From Agapanthus africanus (Eukaryota; Streptophyta; Magnoliopsida; Asparagales; Amaryllidaceae), in NCBI GenBank assembly GCA_030015575.1, contig JASDDO010000019.1:518044986-518108985 (forward strand): a stretch of 64,000 nucleotides of DNA, in the 5' to 3' direction. The position numbers and the translations under genes are program-made. The notes beneath the pieces are model-generated. The model was not told where the DNA came from, did not search any database, and saw only the letters and a list, made by a program, of their open reading frames with translations. How positions within the stretch are numbered: the stretch's first letter is position 1; the number at the start of each line of letters is the position of its first letter. Shown in pieces: positions 11,761-25,802 of the stretch.

Positions 11761-14440
11761 GTAGCGACCATATCACGTCTTAATCAAGATAATAATATGG
11801 ATGTATTGACCGAACCCGCTTGTTATACTGAGCTGGGGAACATTGGTCCCGCTCCAACTTATAATTGTTATAAGACAGAGCAGGAAATAGGGGAATACCA
11901 GAATTCCTATGCCGCCCAAACGAAGAAAGTGCATATGATGCATCTCCTTCGGGTGTGTTCATTACAAAGAACTGTTTCTCAGTATTCTTTGCATCCTGGG
12001 TATTTGATACCGGATCAGGATCCCAGATATGTAATCCATTACATAGGGCTATGGAAAGGTAGAGAACTGAGAACGGGTGATAAGTTTCATGAGACAGAAA
12101 ACGGGGCAAGTGTTGCAGCCAAGTCTGTTAGTCACTGTCACCCTGTATTATCAATACATTGATTCTGAACAAATGCTATTAGATACCGAACCTGATATAC
12201 AAAATCATATCAGTCTCTTTATTAGTAAAGAAAGGATATAATTTTGTATTGTTGGATAATGTTTTGAACATTTCCTATATCAAAGTTGATCGGTTCAGGC
12301 ACGTTATCTAAAAGCATTGACGTTCTAAATCAAACTACAGTTCCTAGTATACAGAACACACACAAGGGGAAGAGTTCAGAAATGAACGAATCCTTCTTGA
12401 GGCATTGTAGACTAGGTCATATCAATGCGACCCGATTGGCTGAAGTTACATTTTAGATGCATATTTAAATCAGTTTGAATTTACATCTTGTGAAACTTGC
12501 CAGTCATGTCACAAAGATTAGATGACCATAGCTCCGTTTACTGGAAACAGAGAAAGAGTTAGTAAACTCTTGGGACTGATACATGATGATGTATGTAAGG
12601 TCCCCTGTCTACACATGCCAGGACCGGTTCTTTGTACTTCACTACATTCTCTGATGATCTCTCAAGATTCAGTCATATGTTCCTGTTGAAACATAAGTCC
12701 GAACCTTTTGAGATATTCATAGAATATAAGTTAGAAGTAGAGAACCAAAATACGGGTATAAGTATTATGTCCTATGATAAGATCAGGGAGGAGAATACTT
12801 GTGCATGGCATTCCTGGACTATTCTAAATGAGAATGAGATTCTCTCTCAGTGTTACTCCTCTGAATGCACCACAGCACAACGGTGTATCGGGGTGGAGCA
12901 ATCGCACCATATTGGATATAGTGTGTTCTATGATGAGTAATACTGAGTTACCTATTTCCTTTTGGGGTTGTGCACTTGAGAAGCTGCATACCTATTGAAT
13001 TAGGTTCGAATCAGATCACTGCCTACCACTCCATATAAGATATGGTATGGAAAGAGCCTATCTCTTAAGTAAGTTAAGATTTAGGATTGTCCGGCCTATG
13101 TCTAAAGCAAAATCCGGACAAGATCGAGGCAAGGTCAGTTCTGTAGAATTGGAAAGGTTCCAGCTATACAAAACTGCAACTGATGATTTGAAAGAACCAA
13201 AGAATTCAATAGTCCCCGACGAATCTCAGCCTCTCCGCCGAACTAGCAGGGTTTCTCATCCGCTTAAGAGATACTTTGATTTCTCGATGACAGTGGGAGC
13301 GAGGAATGCATCATGAGATGATGACCCAACTAGTTTCGAGCAGGCCATCGAGAGTGGGGACTCTATAAGAATGGCTGGATGCTTAGCGATCTGAGATGGA
13401 ATCCATGTACATCAGCAAAGTATGGACTTTGGCTGCTATATCTGAAGGGTTAAATCCCCATCAGGAGCAAGTATATCTTGAGAAGATTACTTGGTGTAGA
13501 TGGAAAGGTTGAGACTTTCAAAGCTAGACTTGTTAAAGGTTTTCGTCATCGACCAGGCGTGGATAATGATGAAACCTTTTCCAGGGACTATGCTTAAGTC
13601 CATCCAGATCCTACTTGCCACTGCTACATACCATGACTATGATATCTGGTGGTTGGGTGCCATGACTACTTTTCTAAATAATAATTTAGAAGAGAACGCC
13701 TATAAGAACACAGCCAGAGGGCTTCATAAACAATAGGAGCAGCAGAAACATGTGCAAGTTGCTTTACATAATAAATCAGGCATCGCGGAGGTTGGAACGT
13801 CTGTTTTGATGTGGTAGTCAAAGTGTTTGACTTCATCAAAATGATAGATGAACCTTGTATTTACAAACGGTAGTAGAGAGTAAGGTGATCATCCTCGTAT
13901 TGTACGTGGACAACATACTCTTGATAGAAAAAGAGTTTCCTATACTACGATCGGTCGATCTCCTCTTATCACAATGATTCTCCAAATAGGATAAAGGTGA
14001 ATCACTGGAAAGGTTTCTGGGTAATAAGGACGACTGAATGTCAGTCGCAGGCATTGTCTTTACTCTCAGTAGAGGGACGGTATGTTGGAAGAGTTCCAAG
14101 CTAGACACCGTGGCAAACTAGACGATAAAGGCTGGTAACATCGCTATTAAAGATACTACCAAAGAGACAGTTTGGGTGTACTCGTCTTGGTTCCTACCAT
14201 TGTATGACAATGGAGGTGTGGCATTGGCCCGGGAACCCTGGTCCCATCAGTGACCCAGACATATTCTGAGGCAGCATCACCTGATCATGGAGATAGATGA
14301 TCTCCAGGGTGATCGAGGTTAGGAGAGTAGACTCAGAGGATAACACGGCGGATCCACTCACAAAGGCTTTTTCCTAGAGAGAGACTTATATGGGATGGTT
14401 GAGTATTAGATACTACAACCACTGCTACAGATGTCCTTAG
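11761..14440 (+). pseudogene. Copia element D pol remnant (no Gag; RT box YVDN)
   Basis: It begins right after the acceptor-like CAG with the gag-less segment (MDVLTEPACYTELGN..., 11797 on). The expected first ATG has become ATA (11770-11772). Protease follows near 11960-12150, integrase pieces at 12380-12950 (fragment FSDDLSRFSHMF), a linker at 13040-13320, RT at 13370-13960 and RNase H at 13990-14440. Frameshifts break every domain. The RT box is YVDN, as in C. Sequence between RT and RNase H is missing; the deletion is larger than the one in C and E. No functional protein is expected. Confidence 0.82.
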
Positions 14441-14454
14441 TGCAAGTGGGAGAT
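14441..14454 (+). other. Polypurine tract of element D
   Basis: TGCAAGTGGGAGAT directly before the 3' LTR, the same as in E and J. Confidence 0.75.
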
Positions 14455-16661
14455 TGTAAGTTATATGTATGCCCCAGAGGCCATTACTGTACATTGGATA
14501 TATATTGTAGTGGATGCTGGGACATATATAGGTAGGACTTTCTTGCTCGATATGATAGTACGCTATCTGGTTGCTCTTTATCTTAATATGTATACTTTCT
14601 GTCTCTCTGTTACATGTTGATAAAGCCTTTAGGATGTGTACTCGACTTCCAGGACTATGATGTAGATCATACTAGTGGGGCCTGGGTAGTCAATGAGTAC
14701 ATACTTCAATGTTCCTAGTCATGGGGATATCGAGACGGGGCATCGATATACCTGAGTAGACTAGCGTATATCTTCTCGACTCATGTGATGGGCGATGGAT
14801 GATCCCATATCCATTGGTGTTTGACATCAGAGATGGTATGCGGGTGCTCAGTGGAGACTGGGTACACTGAACGGACTCGCCGAGAACTCCCAGATGGTAT
14901 TATACCTCATGTCAGATGGCAGTTCTCTGGTGACACTGGTACAGCTTAGTCTGTTGACCCGAGATCGTCATAGAGTCTTGCGTATCTCCCACTGTGCTTT
15001 GATTTCCACCCTACCACGGCTCTACTGAGTCGTGCAAACAGGTGGTTTTTGGGTACAGTCCCGATTCACATGGAGGCAATGAGCGATAGGAGGGGATTCG
15101 TCTCTCCCGGTATTGGGGGTTGATGTTGCGCTATGCTCGACTGGCCATAACTGGAAATCCCTGGCCAGGGTTGCAGTGATATACTGGTAAGAGTTATCAG
15201 TAGTTTCACACATGTTATGGACCTCGCGTCGGCATGACTTATCAAGCTATTGGGGTCTGACGTTTACCACCCCTAGGCGAGATATGCGACATATCAGACG
15301 AACAGACCGGACTGTACGGTAAGTGTTACTGGTTGGATTCACAGGAGTGTGAGCAGGCTTGCTCGTCGATCTTCTGATCGCTCAATACCCGGGTGGCCGT
15401 TACGTTTAGCAGACCGCTTGCGGCTTGTGGGTGTTTGATATGATCATCACTTACTGCCGGCGTATTGACGAGTCTTTAGAGTCCTACACAGAGGTTTTCT
15501 GGCTCAAGCGAAATGAAATTGGAGCGCATATGAGATATGTGCGGAACCGAGAATAATGCGTGTATGTGATACCGTATTCTATTCTCGCGATGAATGTATC
15601 GATTGGTTGTATGCGATATAACCTAGTTATCGAATCGAGAATTGATTCGATAAGTCGATACATCGGATATTAGTCGGTCATATGCGATATGACCGGATCG
15701 TTAAATCAAGTGTTGATTTAATGATTTAATGTATAATTATATATTTGATATATTACTTTGCATTAACTAGTATTTGTTCACTTAAGATGGATTTTCTCAC
15801 TTGATGTGCATATTGTGTATATGATATAGTTTTGTGCACTAGTTTGTATCATGTTTGATGATACATGCAAACTTGGGTGTGTGTGTGTGCTTTAAACTAT
15901 GATTAGGTTAATGGTTAGGGTTTGTTTTATTTATTTATTTATTTATTTATTTATTCATTCATTTTGGAAAGGATAAAATGGTGGTTTTCTTTTCTTTCTT
16001 TGCTTGAAGCTTCAAAGCATCTTTGAAAGTCTACCATTTTGTCTTTATCCCTTAACCTAACCATTCAACTAAACTATAGTTTATTCTCTACACTAAACCA
16101 TGGTTGCTAAAATGATAAGAATCACTTTATTTTCTTTTTTCATAATTCTTATCATATCCTTTTTCTTCTTCTTCTTCTTCAAGAAGAAGAAACCATTCTA
16201 GCTTCAATGGTGCCTTGATAAAAAGAGTCAGAAATCCAATTCTAAAGTGAACCCACTTCCTATTTCTTCATCCTCTACCACTTGCCATGTAGTATAGGGT
16301 GTTTTATTCACAAGTTTCATGACTTGGTGAAGGTGGAGCTTGATCTTGAGTTGCCTCGACGTAGATCTTCTTCGGCATCGAAGTCGACGACCTAGCCCGA
16401 CCATTTCTTCGTCGAAACCATCACCAGAGTCCAGGATCCGATGATTGTAGCGGAGGGACGTCAACACGGAGCTAAGAAAGTGGAGGACCGGATCTACAAA
16501 GGTTGTAGTCACTTTCCTTTTTAGTTAAAGTTGTTAACTTGCATGCATCGCCTTACCTCTAGTTACGATCTTGCTTAGGGTTACTTGGCACCTAGAAAAT
16601 TTATGATTTTGGCATGTTTGATCTGTTGTGGGACCTCATGGGTGTGCCTAGGAACCCTACA
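14455..16661 (+). repeat. 3' LTR of copia element D
   Basis: 2207 bp, starting TGTAAGTTATATG (one change from the 5' copy) and ending CCTACA. It is followed by the target copy GTAGC. A TTTA-type microsatellite near 15930-15950 is longer than in the 5' LTR. Confidence 0.93.
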
Positions 16662-17554
16662 GTAGCATCTGCCAGTTATTGCTAAAGGGGTCACTCCCGG
16701 TGAAAGGATCGTCGGCCCTTTCCTCATCGAATAAGGTGCAGGATGTTCTATAAGGAACACCACGATGCAATGCAAGAACTGTAGCTACCTGTTTTATTTT
16801 TGAAATTCGATTCCACAATATCTTTTAGGTTTATTTTCTTTCATTAATCTCATTAATGAATCTCCTATCATTTAAGTTCACCTAAACATCACAGATAAAT
16901 ATAACGTACGCTTATGCCATCCGCATTCGCCTCGATATCCCGTCTGCACCGTTAGGTTAGGTAACTAACGTCAGAGCGAGGCAGGGCTAGCGCGGGTGTA
17001 AAACATAAGCAACGACTATATAATATATCATATATACTATATATAATATCTATCTGAACAAATCACATGATCACATCACAGATAACGCGGCAGAAAATAT
17101 CATATGAAATATTGGATATACTAGGACGTCCGTGTTTTATTTTGAGCCTGTATAAAACACGGATTCCACGGTCGTGATGAATAGCCAATCCCACACCCCT
17201 AGACCCCTATGAGAGCGACAAGCAACCCTACCAATTCTAGAGTTAGGAGACCCGGACTCGACTCCTCGAGATGGTCTCCAACTGGACCCTAGAACCCAGT
17301 TACTCGTGCTCCCCTCCTTGGGTCTATCATAATGCGGAAAAGTAAATAATATACATCAACGGTGACAACTTCCGCAACTTGGAAGTGCCCCAATAAAAGA
17401 ATATTACATACAAGTTTTTACATGAATGAAAATGAAAAACACTCATCTCACATAAAAAAACCTCGGCTATTCAAACACGACGATCCAATATAAGATATCC
17501 AGCAACACATAACATCACATGTCATCAACGTAAGTAAATATGCCCATCCCAATT
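16662..17554 (-). other. Element C leader, middle part
   Basis: Minus-strand leader of C between the insertions of D and B. It is the reverse complement of D 9800-10700 and continues the 146-bp repeat that was interrupted at 6257. It ends with the target copy CAATT (17550-17554) of B. No gene is seen. Confidence 0.85.
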
Positions 17555-17975
17555 TGTTAGTTGTATGTATGCCCTAGAGGCCAGTATTGTACAGATGATG
17601 TATATTATATTGGATGCTTGGACATATATAGAGATGACTTTCTTGCTCGATATGATAGTATGCTATCTGGTTGCTCTTTATCTTAACATGTACACTTGTC
17701 TCTTTAAACTGTCTTATAATTACATGTTGATAAAGCCCTTAGGATGTGTACTTGACTACCTGGACTATGATGCAGATCATACTAGTGGGGACATGGTAGT
17801 CCATAGGTACATCCTTCAAGGTCCCTAGTCATGGGTGTATCGAGACGGGGCATCGATATACCAGTGTAGACTAGCGTATACGCTTCTCGACCCATGAGAT
17901 AGGTGATGGATGATCCCATATCCATTGGTGTTTGACATCAGAGATGGTATACGGGTGCTCAGTGGAGACTGGGTA
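17555..17975 (+). repeat. 5' LTR of element B, first part
   Basis: The first 421 bp of the LTR, starting TGTTAGTTGTATG and matching 36736 onward. It is interrupted after GGGTA by gypsy element A and continues at 29117. Confidence 0.92.
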
Positions 17976-20900
17976 TGTCACGACCCGAAAGTACGGAACG
18001 TGACTGGCACTTAGATTACGAGACGTCTAAAGGCGTACCCTAACCTAAGTCAGCCAAAGCCCAGAAATCTAACCCAAAACCAAAAGAGAGTGAAGGAAAA
18101 CCTTAAATGAAAACGGTTTTTAAATCAATTGAGTTGCAAAGAATTCCTTTTTAAAACATCAAAAATTTCTGAAAATTTCGGCAGAGTCTCCCCTGTATTT
18201 TCTATCCCCAAAAATGGGTACAACAAGATAATACATATGAAATCATAAAAATGGCATCCCCAAGCGGGAGCTAGCTCTTCGCCCAAGGCGGATCACAACC
18301 ACATGCAATATATAAGCAATACCAAGAAAAGAGCAGAAGAAACCCAAAATATCAGAAAACGCAACGCCGACTCAAGTGAGCTCGACCCAAAAGAAACCAC
18401 AAATATACATATCTCTCATTCTCATCACTAGGTCACAGATACAAAACAAGTGGTAGATGGAGAATACTAGATACAATGATAAAGCAAAAAGGAATAAAGT
18501 ATACTCGCAACCCACCTACGGGCGATGTCGCGAGTCTGAGCAAAAGAAACTGATGACAAGATAGCCCGCCGCTACAAGACTGACGGGTCCGACCTGCAAG
18601 ACACTGTGGCATAACGGGGGTGAGTTGCCAGCTCGTGAGTAAATATAACATCTAATAAGGCAATCGTAAGAATGCACGCAATGCACCACAACATGTATGT
18701 CCATATGTGATATAATAACTCTAGTATGCATGCACAGGTATGCAATATCTTTTCTAACTCTTTAAGTGTTTAGAATGTTAAAGTTACTGCATTCTTAACT
18801 TTTTAGAAAATGAATGTCTGTATAATAGCTAAATATCATCAAGAAATCATCTGGAAACCCGTGTCAAGCATCGACACCAAATAGGAATCATATCTGTCTC
18901 AATATCGGGCTCCGTCAGTCCGGATCGGCCCATATCATAAATCTCACGACAACGGTCGGTATCCTCCGGATATCCGCCGCGCCAGACATCACCGGTAGGT
19001 AGTCTTCCCCTGCCAGGCTCATCGTCTACAACTCGATCTTCTTGCCCCGGGTACCATACCGGGCCCACCATGTACCCGAGACGGTTCATCCACTCCTCGA
19101 ATCGGGTCTCGAAATCCAACAGAAAACATGAAAACTCATGGTGGACGACACAGACATCACGAGAAAACCGCAACTTTGTTTTGAAAATGATAAATCTAAG
19201 GTTTTGTTAAATTCTTGCGGTTTTCCCCAAAAATCCAGAAATCACAGAAAAACTGAAATCATCAAGAAAATCATAGTGTCCACATGTTATATATAATAAA
19301 TGTCTATGATATCAATGTATATGATGTGAGTTTTAGTAGCAATCTATATAAATATGATGTTAATGCGAGGTATATGCATGCTATGCAATTTCATATATCA
19401 TGTTTGAATGCAAATAGCGATATTAAGTTAAACAGGTTTTCTAGTGTACGTGGCATGGCAATTACCAAAGGCGTGTGTGTCACATGAATAGTGCGCGTGC
19501 AATCGATGCCAATGGTAATGTGTTCGTGTCCTACGAAATGATATCGCGTATGTATATATGAACGTCATATGAATGTCCATGCAATCTAGTATAGGGTTAG
19601 CTGTGAGGGTATGCCATGTATATAAATGGATAAGCTAGCTAACAATATAATTAATGCATAAAGTAGGGTAATCCTAACTAGGGGGGGCGCCTCGCGCCAT
19701 CCAGAAGATTCCCCCGTAGATGAATATATCTACTCACCAGAAATCCCCGCTAATCTGATCCGGCCACCGCTTTGCCTTTTCGCGCCGTATCCGAAGTTTC
19801 CCCGACCGATCCTAAATTTGCACAACACCAAGTATAAGATTACATAACCCTAAACGATGCAAGTCACATTATACAAATATCGACGCTCACAAATTAAACA
19901 TAGCATGCACTCGGTGCGCGGAAAAACGCACGAAAATCGCTAATTTTTAGCTAAAATCGCCGTATCGGGGAAATTGTCAAACTAAAACCCGACTAAACAA
20001 AACTACGTATTCACACACCCTAATAGTCGTATAAGATGTTAATTATATCGCCTAATTAACACAATTAGATCGCCTCCTAAAATTTTAGAAAAACTAGTAA
20101 GCAAATAGCATAGCGATTCTATGTAAATGTCGAAATTTTATCGATCTAGCGAACGCAACATCGCTCAATTAATCACTCTAACCAATTGGATAACCAAAGC
20201 CCTAACTTAAATCCATCAACCATTCTACAAACCCTAATTACAACATCAATTCCCTTTCTTGAATTTCCTAAACAAGAATTCATAAGCAAATTACACACTA
20301 AAACTACTAAATCTAGCAACTTAAACAACAATTAACAACTAGATTTGGATTTATACCTCCCAAGTGTGAACCCTAGCTTGCTCAAGCCACCAAAGAAGCC
20401 TCCTTTCTCCAAGTTTTGAACTAATTTGGCTTGAGGAGAGAGTGGATTAGGGTTTTGTTTTGAATTGGAGAAGTAATTTGTGCATTTTTTATGAATTTTG
20501 GCATGAAATTGAAGCAAGAAAGAAGTGGGAAAATGGAGGTTGCTGCTGTGGGGAGCTCGGCCAGCAGGTGGAGGAGAGAGTTTGGGAAATTTGGAGAAGA
20601 TTCTAGGTCCAAAACACCCCCATGTTATCATTTAATGCATTTCTTTTCAACATTTTACAAAAAACCCCTTATTTTACCTCATTTTCTCATTAAATTTCCA
20701 ACCCAAAAACTAAAAATGTGAAAGTCATGACACAATTTTATTAACACCATATTTTAGCTTATAAAGACTCCTAATTAAGAAATTTACCTAATTAAATTTG
20801 TATTTACCCCTAATTAAATGTATTTAAAAAGGCTTAAAATAATAAAAAAATAATTAATTACGAAATTTTTTTTTATTTAACTAGAAAATTATAAATGACA

Positions 20901-21048
20901 TTTTAGTGACAAAATTATAGTAATATCTTATTTAAATTTTGTATAATTAGGTCTATAATGAAAAATATCAATTTTGACTTTTTACGGAAAAAGCCGAAAA
21001 ATTGGCCGATTACCGAAAAACTGCCTAAACGATTTTTGAAGGGTTACA
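17976..21048 (-). repeat. 3' LTR of gypsy element A
   Basis: 3073 bp. In element orientation it starts TGTAACCC and ends GTCGTGACA. It is nearly identical to 26038-29111; differences I saw are near 18437, 19681 (G run), 20275, 20666, 20835, 20865 and 20910. Sense-strand frames of about 100 codons (18847-19173, 20332-20631) recur in both LTRs and have no recognisable domain. Confidence 0.96.
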
Positions 21049-21063
21049 ATCTTCCCCCCTTAA
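21049..21063 (-). other. Polypurine tract of gypsy element A
   Basis: The minus strand reads TTAAGGGGGGAAGAT immediately before the 3' LTR, a classic plus-strand primer site. Confidence 0.88.
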
Positions 21064-21089
21064 AGAAATTCGGTCCCCGAATTTATAAT

Positions 21090-24000
21090 TTAACTACGCG
21101 TACCTTCAAAAAGATGGGGATATCTCTTCCTCATCTCGACCTCGGTCTCCCAGGTGACCTCCTCGCTGTTCGGGCCACGCCAAAGGACTTTGACAGACGG
21201 TATGACCTTCGACCTCAATTTCTTCACCTGCCGATCCAAGATGACAACCGGCTGCTCGGTGAAAGAAAGATCACGCTCTAACTGGATCGTCTGGTGCTGA
21301 ATCGCCTGGGAAGGATCATGAAGGTACTTGCGGAGCATCGAGACATGGAATACGGGGTGAACATCGGGGAAGCTGGGCGGAAGAGCTAACCGATAAGCGA
21401 CTGGACCAACACGCTCTAGGATCTCGAAAGGACCAACATATCTAGGACTCAGCTTCCCTTTCCATCCAAATCTCATCACACCCTTCATCGGAGAGACCTT
21501 CAGGAAAACATGATCGCCAACAGCGAACTCGAGTCGGCGACGACGCCTGTCAGCATAAGATTTCTGCCTGCTCTGTGCCGCTCTCATCCTGTCTCGAATC
21601 AGCTGTATTTTCTCGGTCGTCTCCTGTACGATCTGAGGCCCCAAAATACTGCTCTCCCTGAGCTCTGTCCAACATACAGGCGATCGACATCTCCTCCCAT
21701 ATAAAGCCTCGAAAGGTGCCATCTGTATCGTCTCCTGGAAACTATTATTGTAGGAAAATTCGATCAAAGGCAAATGACGATCCCAGCTACCACCGAAATC
21801 CAAAACACAAGCTCTGAGCATGTCCTCAAGAGTCTGAATAGTACGCTCCGACTGACCGTCAGTCTGCGGATGAAAGGCTGTGCTAAAACTCAAACGGGTG
21901 CCCAAAGCTTCCTGGAGTTTCTGCCACAATCGGTTGGTAAACTGGGTGCCACGGTCGGACACGATGCAAGTCGGAACACCATGCAGTCGCACTATCTCAT
22001 CAATATAAACCTGGGCGTACTGAGAAAATCCAAAAGTGGTCTTCACTGGCAGGAAGTGAGCCGCTTTCGTCAGTCGATCCACAATCACCCAAATAGAGTC
22101 ATACCCTCGACTGGTCCTGGGTAGACCCACAACGAAGTCCATGGAGACCTGCTCCCACTTCCACTCAGGGATGGGCAAAGGCTGTAACTCGCCGGCTGGC
22201 CTCTGGTGCTCGGCCTTGACTTGCTGACAAGTCAGGCATCTCGACACAAAATCTGTAATATCCTTCTTCATCCCGTCCCACCAATAAACCTCTCTCAAAT
22301 CACGGTACATCTTGGTGGAACCTGGATGCACACTGTATACTGATCTATGTGCCTCCTCGAGAATATCACGCCTCAGTCCCTCTGAATCTGGCACGCACAG
22401 TCGAGTCCCAAATCGAAGTATCCCCTGATCATCAAGCACGAACTCAGAAACTCTACCCTGCCGAATCTGCTCAATAATCTCTAATGTACGGGCATCGCCG
22501 GACTGTGCCTCGTGGATACGGTCATGTAACTGTGGGCGTGCTCTGAAATGGGCCAGCTGTCCCCCTGTAGGAGTAAACTCGAACTGCACTCGGCTATCAC
22601 ATAAAACCTGCCAATCCGCCGTCGACTGCATCTGTACTGCGCTCAAACAAGATAAGCTACCTCCGGGCCTCCTACTCAAAGCATCTGCCACCACATTCGC
22701 CTTGCCCGGATGGTATAAAATCTCGCAGTCATAATCCTTCACCAACTCCATCCAACGGCGCTGTCTCAGGTTCAGGTCTCGCTGCTGGAAGATATACTTC
22801 AAACTCTTGTGGTCAGTGAATATCTGGCACGACTCACCGTATAGGTAATGTCTCCAGATCTTAAGTGCAAATACCACTGCAGCCATCTCTAAATCATGGG
22901 TGGGGTAGTTCTGCTCGTGTTTCCTCAGCTGCCGAGAAGCATACGCGATAACTCTGTCGTGCTGCATCAATACACAGCCCAGCCCCACTCTAGAAGCATC
23001 ACAATATACCACGAACCCGCCTGATCCTGAAGGCAATGCTAACACTGGAGCAGTAGTCAGACGAGTCTTCAACTGCTGAAAGCTATCCTCACATGCCTGT
23101 GTCCAATCAAAAGGAACCCCCTTCCGGGTCAACCCGGTCAAAGGTGCAGCAATGCGGGAGAAATCCTGGACGAAACGTCGATAATAGCCGGCCAGACCTA
23201 GAAAGCTGCGAACCTCTGTAACTGATACTGGTCTAGGCCAACGCTGAACTGCCTCGATCTTCTTCGGGTCTACGCAAATACCGTCTCTCGTCACCACATG
23301 ACCCAAGAAGTCGACACTGTCTAACCAGAATGCGCACTTGGAGAATTTGGCGAACAGCTGATGCTCCCTCAAAGTCTGCAATGTGATACGTAAGTGTTGC
23401 TCATGCTCCTCCCGGCTCCGAGAATAAACCAAGATGTCGTCAATGAACACAATGATGAACTGATCGAGATACGGCCTGAATACGCGGTTCATCAAATCCA
23501 TAAATGCTGCCGGGGCATTGGTGAGCCCGAACGACATCACCAAGAACTCGTAATGACCATATCGAGTACGGAAGGCGGTCTTCGGAATATCCTCCTTCCG
23601 AACTCGCAACTGGTGATAACCTGACCGTAAATCAACCTTCGAGAAGAACCCTGCACCCTGGAGCTGATCAAATAAGTCATCAATGCGGGGTAGGGGATAC
23701 CTGTTCCGCACAGTAACCCGGTTCAGCTGACGATAATCAATGCATAAACGCATACTTCCGTCCTTCTTCTTAACAAACAGGACGGGAGCACCCCAAGGTG
23801 ACACACTCGGTCGGATGAGCCTTTTGTCCAGCAAGTCCTGTAACTGATCCTTTAGCTCTCTCAGCTCCGCCGGGGCCATCCGACAAGGAGGTATAGAAAT
23901 AGGCCCCGTGCCGGGGATCAAGTCAATACAGAACTCAATCTCGCGCTCTGGTGGCAGACCAGGCAGCTCGTCAGGGAATACATCAGGAAACTCTCTCACA

Positions 24001-25802
24001 ACAGGGACCTGGTCCAACGGAACCTCTGTGGAGCTAGTATCACAAACATAGGCTAAGAATCCCTGACACCCTTTCCTTAAGAGCTGACCAGCGCGAAGAG
24101 AAGAAATCAAGCTGGGAAGGGTAGCACTACGATCTCCCTGAATAATAAGAACCGGCTCACCAGGAAAACTGAATCTGACTGCTTTTTCACGGCAGTCCAC
24201 GGATGCATAACAGGTGGCTAGCCAGTCCATACCAAGAAGAACGTCAAAGTCTAGCATATCGAGGAGAATCAAATCTACTGAAGAATCTCTCTCCCCGATA
24301 CGAACGGAACAAGATCGGTATACAAAACGGGCAACAAAAGACTCGCCTACCGGGGTAATAACGACAAGCGGCTGATCTAATGGACAAGACTCTCGGCCCA
24401 ACCTCGGTACAAAATACGTGGAAACATAGGAATGTGTGGAGCCTGGATCAAATAATACCCGTGCATTAAAAGAACATACTGGCAGAGTACCTGTCACGAC
24501 GGCATTGGATGCCTGTGCATCCTGAGGAGTCAACGCGAACACTCGGGCCTGTCCACCACTAATAGCTGGCTGTCCTCTGCCTCTACCTCGGCCTCTGCCT
24601 CTGCCTCTGTCGCCTCGTCCTCTCTGAACCGGACCGCCACGCCCACGGCCTCTAGAAGCATCTGGCTGGCATGAAGCATCATCAGAAGGAGGAAGTAAAG
24701 CTCTCTGCGAAGGTGGTGAAGGTGGTAAAGTCACATGCGGGACTGTCGCCGCGCCCGGACGTCCCATGGTACAGTCTCTGACACGGTGGTACTGACTCCC
24801 ACACCGAAAACATCCTGGAGACGACTGCTGGGTCTGTGGATATGAACCAAATAACTGACCTCGTCTCAATCCTCTGCCTCCGCCATCTCCCGGAAATAAT
24901 CTATCACGATGTCTGCCCATCTGCCGCTGAGCTGGCGTATCAGTACGGATCCTCTTCGGCCCAGAAGCGACCGGAGTCTCAGAAATACGCTCCTCCAAAA
25001 GTAAGGCTGCGTCCATCGCGGCTGCGTATGTATCAAAGTGCTGGGTGCCGATGGCAAGGAATAGCTGTGTATCAAGCCCTCGTACAAACCTCTTTATCCT
25101 CTTCTCTTCTGTGTCGACTAGGTACGGTGCATATCGAGATAACTGGGTAAACTGTATATCATACTCCGACACTGTCATCCCAGGAGTCTTGCGCAAAGAC
25201 TCAAAACTACGGGCTCGAGCATCTCGAACACTCTCCGGAAAAAAACGGGCAAGAAATGCAGCTGTAAACTCATCCCAGGTCATAGAAGGCAGACCTGCAG
25301 CTCGGCCTCTCTCTACTGAGTCGTACCATGTCTGGGCAAGACCCTCCAGACGAAAACTCGCAAACTCCACCAATCTATCCTCAGAACACCTCAACGAACG
25401 GCCAATCCGTGCCATCCTATCGAGAAATGCCTGTGGGTCCTCTATCGCATCTGTACCGGTAAAAGCTGGAGGTCTCAATCTCATGAACTCCTGTAGAGAA
25501 ACAGGGATAGTCTCCGTAGTAGCAGCAGGAGTGACCATCTGTGCAGCAGGTACGATCGTGGTCTGTGGGGTGGAAGGAACGTCCTCGGATCTCTGTGCCC
25601 GGCTGGACTCAACTAAAGATCCCATCATCTGCCGCAACTCTTGCATGCCGGCCTCTAATCTGGCAATACGGTCTGGATGAGGCGGATCAGTATGACCCTG
25701 AGGGACATGTGTATCATCCTGCTCGATCCTCGCCTCAGACGGGCCCGCCCGAATCTCATCCCTAGCGGCAGCCCGCTGAGCTCTCGTAGTCTTTGGCGGC
25801 AT
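21090..25802 (-). CDS. Gag-Pol polyprotein, Ty3/gypsy Tekay-like
   Basis: One intact frame. The open frame runs from 25838, but I place the start at 25802 ([14 protein letters not shown]) because element G has the matching start MSPKTTRARRAAAR at 62139. Domains in order, numbered from 25838: retrotransposon Gag (about 118-330); CCHC knuckle [14 protein letters not shown] (about 342); an RG-rich stretch; aspartic protease with [11 protein letters not shown] (about 463); RT with the FIDD catalytic box (about 799); RNase H with YCDAS (about 946) and [10 protein letters not shown]; integrase HHCC zinc region (about 1163) and a D,D,E triad in [16 protein letters not shown] and GQSERT (about 1233, 1293, 1330). 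The end, with [18 protein letters not shown], resembles the degenerate chromodomain of Tekay/Del elements. It should make the virus-like particle, process itself, copy the RNA and insert the DNA. No frameshift separates gag from pol. Confidence 0.96.
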   Translation of the reverse strand: MPPKTTRAQRAAARDEIRAGPSEARIEQDDTHVPQGHTDPPHPDRIARLEAGMQELRQMMGSLVESSRAQRSEDVPSTPQTTIVPAAQMVTPAATTETIPVSLQEFMRLRPPAFTGTDAIEDPQAFLDRMARIGRSLRCSEDRLVEFASFRLEGLAQTWYDSVERGRAAGLPSMTWDEFTAAFLARFFPESVRDARARSFESLRKTPGMTVSEYDIQFTQLSRYAPYLVDTEEKRIKRFVRGLDTQLFLAIGTQHFDTYAAAMDAALLLEERISETPVASGPKRIRTDTPAQRQMGRHRDRLFPGDGGGRGLRRGQLFGSYPQTQQSSPGCFRCGSQYHRVRDCTMGRPGAATVPHVTLPPSPPSQRALLPPSDDASCQPDASRGRGRGGPVQRGRGDRGRGRGRGRGRGQPAISGGQARVFALTPQDAQASNAVVTGTLPVCSFNARVLFDPGSTHSYVSTYFVPRLGRESCPLDQPLVVITPVGESFVARFVYRSCSVRIGERDSSVDLILLDMLDFDVLLGMDWLATCYASVDCREKAVRFSFPGEPVLIIQGDRSATLPSLISSLRAGQLLRKGCQGFLAYVCDTSSTEVPLDQVPVVREFPDVFPDELPGLPPEREIEFCIDLIPGTGPISIPPCRMAPAELRELKDQLQDLLDKRLIRPSVSPWGAPVLFVKKKDGSMRLCIDYRQLNRVTVRNRYPLPRIDDLFDQLQGAGFFSKVDLRSGYHQLRVRKEDIPKTAFRTRYGHYEFLVMSFGLTNAPAAFMDLMNRVFRPYLDQFIIVFIDDILVYSRSREEHEQHLRITLQTLREHQLFAKFSKCAFWLDSVDFLGHVVTRDGICVDPKKIEAVQRWPRPVSVTEVRSFLGLAGYYRRFVQDFSRIAAPLTGLTRKGVPFDWTQACEDSFQQLKTRLTTAPVLALPSGSGGFVVYCDASRVGLGCVLMQHDRVIAYASRQLRKHEQNYPTHDLEMAAVVFALKIWRHYLYGESCQIFTDHKSLKYIFQQRDLNLRQRRWMELVKDYDCEILYHPGKANVVADALSRRPGGSLSCLSAVQMQSTADWQVLCDSRVQFEFTPTGGQLAHFRARPQLHDRIHEAQSGDARTLEIIEQIRQGRVSEFVLDDQGILRFGTRLCVPDSEGLRRDILEEAHRSVYSVHPGSTKMYRDLREVYWWDGMKKDITDFVSRCLTCQQVKAEHQRPAGELQPLPIPEWKWEQVSMDFVVGLPRTSRGYDSIWVIVDRLTKAAHFLPVKTTFGFSQYAQVYIDEIVRLHGVPTCIVSDRGTQFTNRLWQKLQEALGTRLSFSTAFHPQTDGQSERTIQTLEDMLRACVLDFGGSWDRHLPLIEFSYNNSFQETIQMAPFEALYGRRCRSPVCWTELRESSILGPQIVQETTEKIQLIRDRMRAAQSRQKSYADRRRRRLEFAVGDHVFLKVSPMKGVMRFGWKGKLSPRYVGPFEILERVGPVAYRLALPPSFPDVHPVFHVSMLRKYLHDPSQAIQHQTIQLERDLSFTEQPVVILDRQVKKLRSKVIPSVKVLWRGPNSEEVTWETEVEMRKRYPHLFEGTRS

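Larger units (their letters stand above)
6258..16661 (+). mobile_element. Copia element D (gag-less, inserted in C)
   Basis: A 10,404-bp LTR retrotransposon with LTRs at 6258-8463 and 14455-16661, a tRNA-Met PBS, a leader of about 3.3 kb, a broken pol and a polypurine tract. The target duplication GTAGC is at 6253-6257 and 16662-16666, inside the 146-bp leader repeat of element C. By sequence it is the closest relative of C in the window, so one subfamily has inserted into itself. The two LTRs differ by a few percent by eye. Confidence 0.93.

Noticed and set aside
17565-17828. Frames of about 87 codons starting MYALEAS at 17565 and 36746
   Set aside because: They lie at the start of B's LTRs and are repeated because the LTR is repeated; no domain and no independent conservation.
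18847-19173. LTR-internal sense frames of gypsy A (108 and 99 codons), present in both LTRs
   Set aside because: Identity between LTRs follows from recent insertion, not selection; no recognisable protein family.
25045-25680. A 211-codon open frame on the + strand
   Set aside because: It is the antisense shadow of the Gag region of gypsy element A, with low-complexity composition and no domain.
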